64,000 nucleotides of DNA from assembly GCF_026230105.1 (NCBI RefSeq), contig NC_079478.1, positions 32,999,653-33,063,652 of the forward strand. The letters are read 5' to 3'. The stretch comes from Diorhabda sublineata (taxonomy: Eukaryota > Arthropoda > Insecta > Coleoptera > Chrysomelidae). Both the position numbers and the translations under genes were made by a program. Of this stretch, positions 35,085-45,800 are shown piece after piece (position 1 is the first letter of the stretch; each line of letters opens with the position of its first letter). Under the pieces are notes generated by a model. That model was not told the origin of the DNA, made no database searches, and saw nothing but the letters and a program-made list of their open reading frames with translations.

Positions 35085-35410
35085 ACATACGTGGCGTACT
35101 CATATATATTATGACGATTAGAACTTTTTGAATCGTTATATCTCAGAAACGGTGGCTCGTAGGAGAAAAAGTATTCAGACGTTTTTTGTAGACAATTTTA
35201 TGGTGTACAATTTTTGTCTAAGGTATTTTTATTATAAAACTTACCGTTTTGTTGAAAATCCCATTTTTTGATCTTTGAGCTTAAATAAAATCTTTTCCAT
35301 ACACGGGAATGATGGGGAACTTTTATTTTTAACTATATTTTAAACGATTTTACTGATTTTCAACTTGATGGGAATTTATGTAGCTTCACTTTTATTTGAC
35401 CGGACTAACA
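35085..35410. repeat. Solitary copy of the foldback arm
   Basis: Matches the left arm of 32631-34137 in the same orientation. Shared blocks are ATATCTCAGAAACGGTGGCT, GTTTTTTGTAGACAATTTTAT, the AAACTTACCGTTTTGTT block and CTTGATGGGAATTT, ending near GACCGGACTAA. No opposite arm is visible to the right. Confidence 0.8.
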
Positions 35411-35779
35411 GAGAACAGAGAAATAAATCAATCATATTGTCCAAATTCCTCAAGTGTACTTACACTACTGGTAAAAAGTTTTTGCCCACTCTAAAGTTTG
35501 TGAGCGATACAGTTGAAAAACCATCACGAACGATTTTGATATCTATATATACATATATATTTCTTTAATTTCTTATTTCTTACAACTTTTGATAAGTAAG
35601 GAAAAATGTTTTGATGTTTCGTTTATTTTCTGTCTTTTAATTTATTGTAGTGTCTGTTTATCCTTTTCTTGAATATGTTGTTCATCATTTTTTAAAAGAC
35701 AAAATAGAAATGAAACATCAAAATTTAAAACATTTTCCCATACCATATGTACAAGGACTTTCCCAACAATTATCGAATT

Positions 35780-36130
35780 ATTTCAATAAATATGATTAGT
35801 ATAAGTCAGGACATAATACGTTATCCAAATATTTCACTAAATTAAAATCTAAAACACCAATATTATATATCAAGTGCTGTCTACATAGGGCAGACATCTC
35901 AGTATTTAGAAAAAAGACTAAGAGGACATCAATAAGATAAAAAAATAAAATTGTGTTAACAAACCATGAAATATCAAAAAAAAAAATTCAATTACAAGAA
36001 TTCAAAAATCTTGGAACGGAATCTAATATTCGAAAAAGAGACTTTTTGGAAATAAAAATGAAAAACCTATGAATGATAAAAAAGATCTAAAAAATTTCAG
36101 TAACATTTTTTTTTAATTCTAATAAAACTA
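35780..36130 (+). pseudogene. Penelope-like element, GIY-YIG endonuclease end
   Basis: The plus strand, across frame changes, reads AVYIGQTSQYLEKRLRGHQ (about 35878-35936), then KIVLTNHEISKK and a K.LE...F.KE.F.E segment. This is the GIY-YIG domain that follows the reverse transcriptase in Penelope-like elements (the YIG part is preserved as YIGQTSxxLxxRxxxH). The reverse transcriptase itself was not seen, consistent with 5' truncation. Confidence 0.75.
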
Positions 36131-36454
36131 CAAATAATTTGTTTGATTAAGTACTGCAACATATTTAAGATGTAAGGACTAAGGAAAAATTAATTCATTA
36201 GAACGTTTTCTATTTTGATTTCATTCTTATTTTGATGTTTCTGATGTAGGTGATTTATTGATTAATATAAATTTGCAAATTGTCAGTGTCAATATGATAT
36301 TTTGATAAAGATACGTCAAATTTCATCTTCTAAAATTTATGAAAAAAACTAACTTTAAAACAGAAGAGACCTTAAATCAAGAACATTTAGATGCATTTAT
36401 AGACATATATTGATAATAATATAATAATAATAAAAGTACGGTCTGTAATTGGTA

Positions 36455-36690
36455 CCTAATTAAAATTTTGATTCGTCAGTATAGTCCCCTTTTACTTTTA
36501 TTATTTCGGGGTACAATTTTGTCATTCTCTGTAACAATTTTGACAAATAATCGTCGTCTATTTGGTTCTATACGTTTTTCAGGATATTTCAAAGTTATGA
36601 AGTGAAAGTAGGACCCTTATTTTTGACTTCCCTGTCCAAATTATCTTCTTTCAAATAGTCTCTGCCTTTATATAATTTACTCTGCGTAGA
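36455..36690 (-). pseudogene. Tc1-like transposase C-terminal scrap
   Basis: The minus strand reads NQIDDDYLSKLLQRMTKLYP then EIIKVKGDYTDESKF and a stop. It fits the terminal WxxIxxxxLxxLxxSMxxRxxxVIKAKGGxTxY motif of Tc1/pogo-type transposases. The upstream part is unreadable. Confidence 0.5.
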
Positions 36691-37163
36691 CATGATATTT
36701 AGTATACTTTCTCGCTATTGATAGCAATACATTTTTCAATAGTATTTTTAAATTAATTTTTATTTTTCTCTGATATAACCATGTCCTGATCAATTCAATT
36801 TAAGTCCAGGTCTCATACAATCTTTTTGGTGATTTGCTTAGTGGTCTTCGTGTGTTCGTTTTCAGATTTTCTGTCCATTTTCCTTATATGTTCCCTGGTA
36901 TTCTTTAGAGATGAATCTTCAACCTCATTTACATTCTTTAACCCACCTCATCATATCTTGAATTACTGGTTCTTCTCATTCTATCTTTAAACCTCGCTCT
37001 TCTAATTGTTTTAGCTTTTACATTCTATTTGTTCTCTCTCTCTTAGTATTGCTATTACCAGGTAACTGAACATCATTTTTGGTTGTATTATGTTCTCACA
37101 ATAGGTCTTAGGTATCCTAATGAACAACTACGACCCATATAGATCTATGTTGCCTGTACTAAG

Positions 37164-37180
37164 CTAACCTAACCTAACTT
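37164..37180. repeat. AACCT (TTAGG complement) telomere-type repeat
   Basis: CTAACCTAACCTAACTT on the plus strand, about three units. Orientation is opposite to the runs at 30275 and 59781. Confidence 0.8.
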
Positions 37181-38149
37181 ATTTTGTATTTACATCTAAT
37201 CGATTCTTTGGCTCATATAGTGTACCAAACCTGGTTCTTTTAAGTTCAAGGCTTGCAAAGAAATTATTTTCAGACATTGAATAGAGATAAATTGCCCACA
37301 ATTGTTCAATTTTGGGCTTTCCTTTACTGTGTTGGTTATTATGCGGAACTTCCTGCATCATTGATCGAATGTTTACATCTTGAATGTGTATTTTTTTATG
37401 TTATTATTTATATTCGAACTAGGCATTGTTTATTCAAAGCTCGTTGTGTGTACAGATTTCGATTAACATATTGTCATTTTCATTTTTTGTTGCATGGTCC
37501 CCAAATGATGTTTCAAATGTAAAATGGCTTCGATTAGATTAACATCTATTGCCACGGGTGATTGAATTCGAATTTTTTACATGATGACAAAATCTTAAGT
37601 GATGAAATATTCTAATAGTTTGAAGAGAAACAATGTATAGAAAAGCTGAGGTCAACGGCCAATTATAAAGGAAATAACCATTACTTTTGATGACAAGAAA
37701 TCGTTTTCTAAAATCAATAATAATGTTTTGAGTTTCCTTACAAACTTTTCGCGTTATCGTATATTTTGTAATCGGTTATTCCCTTTTGTTATTATTTTTT
37801 TTCGTCGTTGAAAATATTCTTTCACGTATTTACTAATTTCTTTATGTGTGTTGGTTGATAAATTTATGTTTCAGCGGATATGTGGTCAGACAAGGGTTTC
37901 CTCATTCCACATCCTGTAAGTTCACTACAAATATACCACGAGAATTCTTTAGTTGATTCTAGTCAAGATTAATTGTCGCTCAACAATAATAATCAGCTGA
38001 ATTTAATTTGATAAATATAAATCAGGTCGGGTGAATTGAATAAATTAGGCGATCTATTTCATAATATGAAGGGTAGTTTTAAATTCATACGACAAAAGTC
38101 GTTGATTGCCCATATGATATTGATAAGTCTTTAATTTAACTTCTTCAGT

Positions 38150-39560
38150 CTATCGCTTTCTAAGATACCACCCCTAAAGCGTTCCAAATGTGTTTATAAA
38201 AATTGTTTACTTGATGAACAAGGATGGAACGCTATACTATATACCAAAAATAATCCCTGCCTAAATAAAAATTGCAATGTCTGTCTATTTTCTCCTATAA
38301 GTTTAACCAATTTCCGTCGACTTTCATGAGCTGTATCTCTTCGTTTCTTCTCCTTTATTACTTCAAATTCGTTGTGATTGCCTTTTACCGTTTCTTTTTC
38401 AATCTGTTCTTCCGTCTTCTACCTTTTTTGCTTTCAAAATAACTCTTGACATGTCTTTCCATTATGATTCTGCTTGTATTGCATTTTTGTGCTTTATTTG
38501 GTGAATTTTCTTTTATATGTCATTCTTCTCTATGATCTATCTTCTAAATTTACCAATAGCTATCTTCGTCTATCGTCAGGTATCTATTTCCTTTCCTTTA
38601 CTTTTTTCTTCTTCAGCTCAGTTGTGACTGTCTCTAATCATTCTTTTTTTGGTATGTCCTTTCGCTTTTTACCTCTTCTGTTTTCAAAAAATGACTCTAC
38701 TGGCATGTTTCTCCAGTGAGGAATCTAAAATTACTTTCTATTTTCTCCAATAAGTTTCACTAATAGCCTCCATCTTCGACTTTCATGAGCTGTATCTCTT
38801 CATTCCTTCTTTATTATTACTTCAAATTCGTTGTGATTGCCTTTTACCATTTCTTTTTCAGTCTGTTCTTTCGTCTTCTCCCTTTTTTGTTTTCAAAATA
38901 ACTCTTGACACGCCTCTCCACAATGATTCTGCTTGCATTTCATTTTTGTGCTTTATTTGGTGGATTTTCTTTTATATGTTATTCTTCTCTATGATCTATC
39001 TTCTAAATTTACCAATAGCCATCTTCGTCTATAGTCAGGTATCTGTCTCATTTCCTTTACTTTTTTCTTCTTAACCTCAGTTGTGACTGTCTCTAGCCAT
39101 TCCTTTTTCGGTCTGTCTTTCAGCTTTTTACCTCTACGACTCTACTGGTATGTTTCTCCAGTGATGAATCTTGGGATATGGTACTGAAAGCCTAAATAAA
39201 AATTGCAATTTCTCCATTTTTTTCAATAAGTTTCACCAGTAAGCTTCATCTTCGACTATCGCCAGCTATATTTATACACTTAGTCAATCTTTTTGCCTTA
39301 AAATTCATTGAGACTTCCTCCTACCATTTCTTTTTTAGTCTGTCTTTTCGCCTTTTACCTCATAGTCTTTCAAATGTCTCTCTCCATTACCATTTTGTCC
39401 AGTCATTTCTTCACTTCTCTGTTAGTTATTGTCGTTATGACTATCTTCTATATTTACCAGTAGCCTTCATATTCGTTTATCATCTGCTATCTATCGCCTT
39501 TCCTTCACTCTTTTCATCATAAGATCAGTGCTGTTATGCGCCTTTCATTTAAAAGTTCAA
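38150..39560. repeat. Tandem ~460-476-bp pyrimidine-rich repeat, about three diverged units
   Basis: The block CTTTCATGAGCTGTATCTCT is at 38321 and again at 38780 (459 bp apart), with a weaker third copy near 39256. Other landmarks also recur: ACTTCAAATTCGTTGTGATT, CTCTATGATCTATCTTCTAA, and CCTAAATAAAAATTGCAAT at both flanks. The plus strand is strongly T/C-rich. On the minus strand each unit gives a Lys/Arg/Glu-rich frame (MERHVKSYFESKKGRRRKN) reminiscent of a LINE tail, but not decisively. The retrotransposon scrap at 39755-39960 lies just upstream in that orientation. Confidence 0.8.
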
Positions 39561-39754
39561 GCATTTCTGAAGGGATTCTATCCATATATTGCTTTTTAAA
39601 TCTCGTTTTTAGTTATTTGTGGGCAGGTTAATGATATATTGATGTGGCTTGAGGGTCTATCGTCGTTAAATAGTTCTTCTGTTTTTCCTAAACATTATTC
39701 TTTTCTTTGCTGTCTAGTACTATCTGATTATTATTATTGTTGTTGTTTTTTTTT

Positions 39755-39960
39755 CTATATATGCTTGCTGTCTATTTTATGCAGATTGAAATCATCGTGT
39801 TGATTTTCTGGTTGTTCTATTTCTGAATATTCTCGTTTGAGCCATTCGTTTTTCGCTATTCTTATTTTTGATCTTATGAGTCTTTGAATGTTTTTATAAA
39901 TGTTATCTTTTTTGAATTTGTGTAGGATTTCATCGGTCATCCATTTTTGTATTTTGTTCT
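39755..39960 (-). pseudogene. Non-LTR retrotransposon fragment between endonuclease and reverse transcriptase
   Basis: The minus strand reads WMTDEILHKFKKDN then IRSKIRIAKNEWLKREYSEI and DDFNLHKI. The pattern WWTxEI...R..IR.KIR.AK..WLK...EEI...H..FN.HKKIKE is the linker before the reverse transcriptase in RTE/R1-like elements common in insects. Confidence 0.65.
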
Positions 39961-40019
39961 ATATTTTATATCCTAAACTTCTTTACATGAAGCTTGCTAC
40001 AATGTCAATTATTTTGCTC

Positions 40020-40480
40020 AAGCTTAAGCTGATCCATCTTCAATAGTTGCTTTTCAATTGCATAATTTGCGCAGCCAATCGAACATATAGTGCGCGAAAC
40101 TTCAAACGAATGTTTCAAATTGCAGTTTTTAATATCTGTGCGTCAAACACAGTCACGTCTGTGAATGAATGTGAAATAGCCACGTCCGTCATTGCGCGTT
40201 ACTGGATTATGGTAGTAGGGATTAGTACGGTCCTTCCAGCAGGTATACGAAAAATTTTGGTGAATAGAATTTATTTTATGCGCCAGTATGCGTCAGATAA
40301 TAAACCTATAAAGGACATTCAATAAGTTCAAGAACGTGTTGCTATTGCCACAGGTGTCAGTGTGCATACGATTTCAAATATGGGAGATGAGGCAAATGGA
40401 AAATGGGGAATCTTCATCATTTTCTACTCCAACACTCCAAAACAGGCTGAATAATTAAAAAATGTTACTTAATATATACT
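40020..40480 (+). pseudogene. Possible transposase N-terminal HTH fragment
   Basis: Plus-strand frames around 40300-40390 read NKPIKDIQ, stop, VQERVAIATGVSVHTISNM. This resembles the KPIxxVxxRxAxATGVSxxTVxxI helix-turn-helix at the start of some insect IS630/Tc1-related transposases. The rest (40047-40325) is open but unrecognised. Confidence 0.35.
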
Positions 40481-40559
40481 TTATTCTGGAATACAGAATT
40501 TAGTACTTTAATTATTTGTCGTACTAATTTACCGAGCGCATATAACCCTCTTTCTCATT

Positions 40560-41684
40560 TTAACTTCGTGCCTCTCGTACGTTTCTCGACATTCACTCCA
40601 GTATTTACCAAACTGTACATTCGTGTTTTTGAAATAGAATCAACATCGGGCTACTCAAATCAATCTTTGCTGCATTATTCTGCAAAAATCTTTGACCACC
40701 GAATCATTTTTCAAGTCTAGGAACAGAAAATAATCCGAGGGAGCTAAATCTCGCAAATAGGGTGCATTAGGAGCTATTCAAACTTTAATTCATTAATTTT
40801 GGTCACTGCAATAATGGATGTAACGTCTTGATGAAACAACACTTTCTTCTTAGCCAATAGCAGCCGTTTTTGCTTGTTTTGTGTTTTGTCTTATTGTCTT
40901 TATTCAACGTTGTAATAAGTTCGCATAATACGCGCCGTTGATAGTTTTTTATTTGTCATGATAGTTAATGAAAATTATCCAACGCGCATCCCAAAAAACC
41001 GACGCCATAGCCTTGCCTGTAGATGGCACGATCTTTGCCTTCTTTAGAACCGGTTCTACCTTTTCATTCTATTGTTTTGATTGTTATTTTGTTTCGGGTG
41101 TGCAGTGATGGACCCACGTTTCATCTATGGTTATGAAACGTCGCAAAAATCGGCTTTACTTCTTTGATTGGAGCATGTTAAAGATGCTGTTTTTGTTCCA
41201 TTGTGAGTAAACGTGGCACCCATCTTGCGCACAGTTTTCTCATGTCCAAGATTTCAGTTAATAAGCGATGTACCGCACTTTTTGAAATGTTAGCTCGCGC
41301 ACTTTCAGTCGGCGATCATCCAGTACCGACTAGTGGATTTTCTGAAGCATTTCTGGAGTCGTTACCTCAGTAAATCCACCTCTGCGATGCTGGTCTTCAC
41401 AGGTATCCAATATTTTAGTTAATAACGAAGGACGAGTCTCACCCAGAGTAGAATCTAGTTCAGCTTTTATATTGGTTGGATTAAGGTCTTTCAAATAAAC
41501 GATGATCAATTTTTTCCATGTTCACGAATTCAATGAAAAAGTTCACCATGGATGGCTGCCAAACAAATACTAAACAACGTAATGTCTTCAAACTTGAAAC
41601 ATATGCTGTATAGACTGTGGTATTTTTCAAGCAACTTCCGCCATCTTTAGGTCAGGCCAGGTACTTTTAGGACCTTCCTCGTAG
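40560..41684 (-). pseudogene. mariner element, family A copy 1
   Basis: Read on the minus strand, the terminus near 41684 is CTACGAGGAAGGTCC with GTACCTGGCCTGACCTA. The transposase then follows: LDSTLGETRPSL, DDRRLKVREL, SKSAVHRLLTEILDMRKLCA, then RFITIDETWVHHCTPET (first catalytic Asp region) at about 41140-41080. Next come AKIVPSTGKAMASVFWDARW and finally YLRDLAPSDYFLFLDLKN near 40740. This is a DD34D mariner with many stops and shifts. The same family occurs at 54416-55430 and 63584-64000. Confidence 0.85.
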
Positions 41685-41689
41685 TTACA

Positions 41690-43066
41690 AAGAAGTACTT
41701 CTATGGTATTCGTATTTTTTATATAATTAATCGACTGTATTTTTTTTCGAAGTTTTCCAATTTATTCTTGTGTGCTAAGCTGGCTAGAGTCGAGCCCATA
41801 GGCTTTAGGCTTAATAAATTGGAAAGCAACTATTATCATCACAGATATAAGATAGCACAAACACAACAAAGGATACAGGATAATCATAACTGGCATAGTT
41901 GAGTGCTTCGAATCAATATTTCAGTGGTTCAAACCAATTATAATGGAAAATTATTTATTTAATGACAACTTCAAATTTTTATTTTAATTATCTATCATTT
42001 TGTGGATTAACAAGTCGTATATCAACAACATGACGGTGTAATTCTGATTATGAAGACCATGTGTTAAATGTTTTATTTTAAAAGTAGAACGCGGAGGACA
42101 TAGAGATGTAGGTATCCAATTTAAACATCAATTTAATATAACCTAATTAATAATAGCGTGTTGATTATGACATATCCATTTTATACAAATTAATGCTAGA
42201 AGCAAACAGTAGTTTAATTTAATATTTTGAATAAATGATAATTTTACTAAATTTGCGTCATGCGTATAGAATATTATTGATTCTAGATTTTCTGTTCGAT
42301 TGATGGAAATTTATTTCTCCTTCTGTTTTGCATTCTTCTGAGGAATTCTTCATTTGTTACCTTGGCGGTCTAGGGGATCTTGAGAATTTGCTTCTTTCAA
42401 GGTCCAGAGCTCAATTCCTTAAAATTCAGAATTTTTATTTTTATTTCAAGAGAGATTCTTGAAGAAGGCACTCATTCGGTTAAAGGTGAATCTTGCCTTT
42501 TCGATGCATTGCCATTAAGTGATTTAATAGGACTTAGGAATCTTTATTGAGGTGTCTTGTCTTTTTTTTCCTTATCCTTCTGTTGGTCGTCTTCAAGAGC
42601 CGGTTTCCCTGCTTCAGGGCACAAGAGTTCCCCCTTGTTAAATGCATCACGAGAAGATGAGGTTGACATTAATGCAGTTTTCGCATCTTGCATTCCATCT
42701 GTACCTACGCAGCGATGTAAAAAGCATACTGGTGTTCTTGATTTTGAATTATTTCGTTATCCAGTAAGGTTCTTTTGCTTACTATGGCGTGGTTGGTAAT
42801 AATATAGTTTTATAAACACGTCTACGTTTATTGGAAGTCGAGGATTAAAAGAGTAAAGTGTGTGATGAGAAAGGCATTTGTGGTTCAGACCAAAAGATTT
42901 GATTGGGTACGAGGATGACGTAAAATGGAAGCATTAATGATTTAAATTTTAGTCCTAACATCATATTTTTATTAGATTTTCAATAAAAATGAGTTTTTTT
43001 CAAGTTTTAATCCTTGTTCTATGATTTCTCTCTCATTTCTCATATTTTTGTACCTATCTCTTCCTC
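41690..43066. other. No recognised gene; small hairpin and an unassigned frame
   Basis: A hairpin with 14-bp arms (TTTTCCAATTTATT ... AATAAATTGGAAAG) spans about 41752-41826. The open frame at 42557-42799 and its complement (with CFLHRCVGTDGMQDAKTAL on the minus strand) are less AT-rich than the surroundings but match nothing I recognise. Confidence 0.35.
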
Positions 43067-43775
43067 TAGAGGAATAGTAGAGGAATACAGGAAATGGGGT
43101 CTAGAAGTAACTTTTAGTAAAACGGAATATATGTGTATTGGAGGAGAACAACAAAATTTAATACTTGAAGAAACACAACAAAAAATAAATCATTGTACAA
43201 AATACAAATACCTAGGCATGATCATCACTAATGATGGAAGATTAGATGAAGCAATAGCACAAAGAAATAACCAAGGAAGACAAGCAATAAGACAACTAAA
43301 TAGTATATTGTGGGACAAACAAATATCCAAGGAAAACAAACATCGAATATACAATAGCATAATAAAAAGTATAACAACATATAGTAGCAAAGTCTGGCCT
43401 CTAAAAGAAAAAACAGTCAAAATGCTTGAAGCCACAGAAATGGATTATTGGAGATGCGTGGCAGGAATATCAAGACTGGAAAAAATAAGAAACGACAGAA
43501 TCAGGGAGATCATGAAGGTGCAACACACGATTACGGAAGACATTAGGGTGAATCAGTTAAGATGGTACGGACATGTCCAAAGAATACCTGAAGACCGCAT
43601 ACCTAAACAAATTTTAAATTGGGCACCACAAGGAAGAAGAAAGGGAGGAAGACCAAGATTAAGTTGGAGAGAAGGTATCGAGAAGGATATTAGAGAGATA
43701 GGATTGAAAGAAGATCTTTGGGAAGATCGAGAAAAATGGAAACTGGGAATCGGAAGACGGCAAAGAACGTTTTAA
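43067..43775 (+). CDS. Non-LTR retrotransposon ORF2 C-terminal part, open to its stop
   Basis: About 236 uninterrupted codons from roughly 43067 encode VEEYRKWGLEVTFSKTEYMC, the domain E region of a non-LTR reverse transcriptase. Then come KYLGMIITNDGRLDEAIAQR and a thumb-like region with WRCVAGISRLEKIRNDRIRE. The tail is NQLRWYGHVQRIPEDRIPK followed by GRRKGGRPRLSWREGIEKDI. It is a 5'-truncated, recently inserted LINE of the RTE/R1-like kind abundant in beetles and other insects. The YADD active site lies in the missing upstream part. The annotated Met at 43014 belongs to flanking DNA. The product is not expected to function. Confidence 0.88.
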
Positions 43776-44247
43776 CCCGAATATAAAAAATTTGTACCTA
43801 TCTACCAATTTTTAATTGCAGATTATGAGGTGGTAATGCAGGCAGTTCCAAATTCAAAATATTCGTTAGATAGTTGATAGCTTCATCTTGATTAGTAACG
43901 GAATCAATCGATTTATATGTCAGTGATTAGCCAGCTATCTTATTTTTAATCTGAAAATTCATTTCGTTGAGATCAACTTTTTTTTGCAGACAATATAAAC
44001 TATGAATGATCTCGGTGATTTTGGCAATTTTTGGGAAAACCTTCTCGATGAGTTCGATCTTAGCTTCAGTAAAGTGACAAATATCAAATAAAATGACAAA
44101 TCGTTAAGTTTAGATTAGAATTAGGATGGCATAAAAACTTTGTTCAAAAACGGGTCAGTCAGATTATTTTTGCGGTTGAGATGTAGGGTCAGGAAAGAAT
44201 TCGAATGTGGCGGAAATTCCAACATTTATTTTGCATTTATAGTCCCA

Positions 44248-45458
44248 GAGCTGGCTACAAAAAACAGGGTCGATAAGGTGCGCGCCATTTCAGCTTGTAA
44301 ACTGGCGGTTCCCACTTAATACATCACCGAACGCCACTTCTTAAGGTCAGCACAGGTCGGATATGAAAATGCCAGCCGGTTTTCCCGGACGAAAAAATTG
44401 GCTGAAAAACCTCACAACGGGCGCGCGTGAAACCTTTAGTAACGTGGGGTTCAAACCTCAAATAAGAGCGGTGTAATAGCGCAAGAAGTTTTGCAAGCCG
44501 GAAAACCCTCGTAAGAAGTGATCGAAAGTGTCGGAAAACTCATATGAAAATCCTCATAACGTGCGCGCGCGAAACTTTTTTATTAGGTTTTTTGGGTCTC
44601 AACTAAGAGCGGTGTGATAGCGCAAGAAGTTTTGCGGGCCGGAAAACCCCCGAAAAAAATTGAAGAAAATCGGCGAATATTTGAAATGAAAATTTTTCAT
44701 ATTCGGCTTAATGGAAAATTATTTTTGATGTCTCCATTCAAAATACCTGTTTGGCGCGCGATAAAAAATGATTATATTTCAGCGAGTTTTCATCGTATCT
44801 TGATGATTTTTTTTTAATTTCGGGTAGCTCAAACAGGTATTTTGAATGGAGACATCAAAAATAATTTTCCATTAAGCCGAATATGAAAAATTTTCATTTC
44901 AAATATACGCAGATTTTCTTTCCGGCCCGCAAAACTTCTTGCGCTATCACACCGCTCTTAGTTGAGACCCAAAAAACCTAATAAAAAAGTTTCGCGCGCG
45001 CACGTTATGAGGTTTTTCATATGAGTTTTCCGACACTTTCGATCACTTCTTACGAGGGTTTTCCGGCCTGCAAAACTTCTTGCACTATTACACCGCTCTT
45101 ATTTGAGGCTTAAACTGCACGTTACAAAAGGTTTCGCGCGCGCCCGTTATGAGGTTTTTCAGATGAGTTTTCCGACACTTTCGATCACTTCTTACGAGGG
45201 TTTTCCGGCCTGCAAAACTTCTTGCGCTATTACACCGCTCTTATTTGAGGTTTGAACCCCACGTTACTAAAGGTTTCACGCGCGCCCGTTATGATGTTTT
45301 TCAGCCAATTTTTTCGTCCGGGAAAACCGGCTGGCATTTTCATATCCGACCTGTGCTGACCTTAAGAAGTGGCGTTCGGTGATGTATTAAGTGGGAACCG
45401 CCAGTTTACAAGCTGAAATGGCGCGCACCTTATCGACCCTGTTTTTTGTAGCCAGCTC
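44248..45458. mobile_element. Large near-perfect palindrome (foldback element) with internal 142-bp units
   Basis: The left arm is 44248-44752, the loop 44753-44830 and the right arm 44831-45458. Both outer ends read GAGCTGGCTACAAAAAACAG inward. The arms match almost base for base, except that the right arm has one additional 142-bp unit and lacks about 19 bp near the loop. Each unit contains GCGCGCGCGAAAC, AAGAGCGGTGT and GCGCAAGAAGTTTTGC. The element is distinctly GC-richer than its flanks. No transposase is encoded; the open frame at 44614-44817 is accidental. No target-site duplication was found. A single-stranded copy would form a hairpin of about 500 bp. Confidence 0.95.
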
Positions 45459-45602
45459 CCCGTCTATTAAATTTGAAAGCCTCTAAAACATCAAAAAGTG
45501 TAAAATATTTTCGGGTTGTTCAATACTGGCCTAACCTAAAACTAGACAAAAATGTTTATGAAATTATTGAAACAAAATACTGAACAGGATATTTACAAAA
45601 CT
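45459..45602. other. Flank of the palindrome
   Basis: Short AT-rich spacer without recognised content. Confidence 0.4.
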
Positions 45603-45800
45603 TCAAAAAATCCCCTTTTTCCTTAAATCATACAAATTCATTTCAACTAAATAATCTGTTCTATCAACATGTATACCAGTAGTTTCTTTTTTTTTGTTCC
45701 GAAAGTACTTCTGGGAATTGCGTATTTTTTTCAATACACTTTTGTTTTTTACGAGCATTTCGTAAAATTCATCACAAGAATGACCTTGGCGCCATCCCAC
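45603..45800 (-). other. Unidentified 65-codon open frame
   Basis: The frame reads GWRQGHSCDEFYEMLVKN, a Lys-rich stretch, then VDRTDYLVEMNLYDLRKKG. Composition (Asp, Glu, Arg, balanced hydrophobics) is more protein-like than the neighbouring frames. It sits directly beside the large palindrome. I do not recognise the family; it could be the remnant of a repeat ORF or a single exon. Confidence 0.3.

Noticed and set aside
38150..39560. CRISPR-like array
   Set aside because: Units are about 460 bp and diverged, with no short identical repeats and unique spacers, and the genome is eukaryotic.
43190..43435. 81-codon minus-strand ORF
   Set aside because: Shadow of the LINE ORF on the plus strand.
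44614..44817. 67-codon ORF inside the palindrome
   Set aside because: It runs across arm and loop, has no protein-like conservation, and its counterpart in the other arm is not open.
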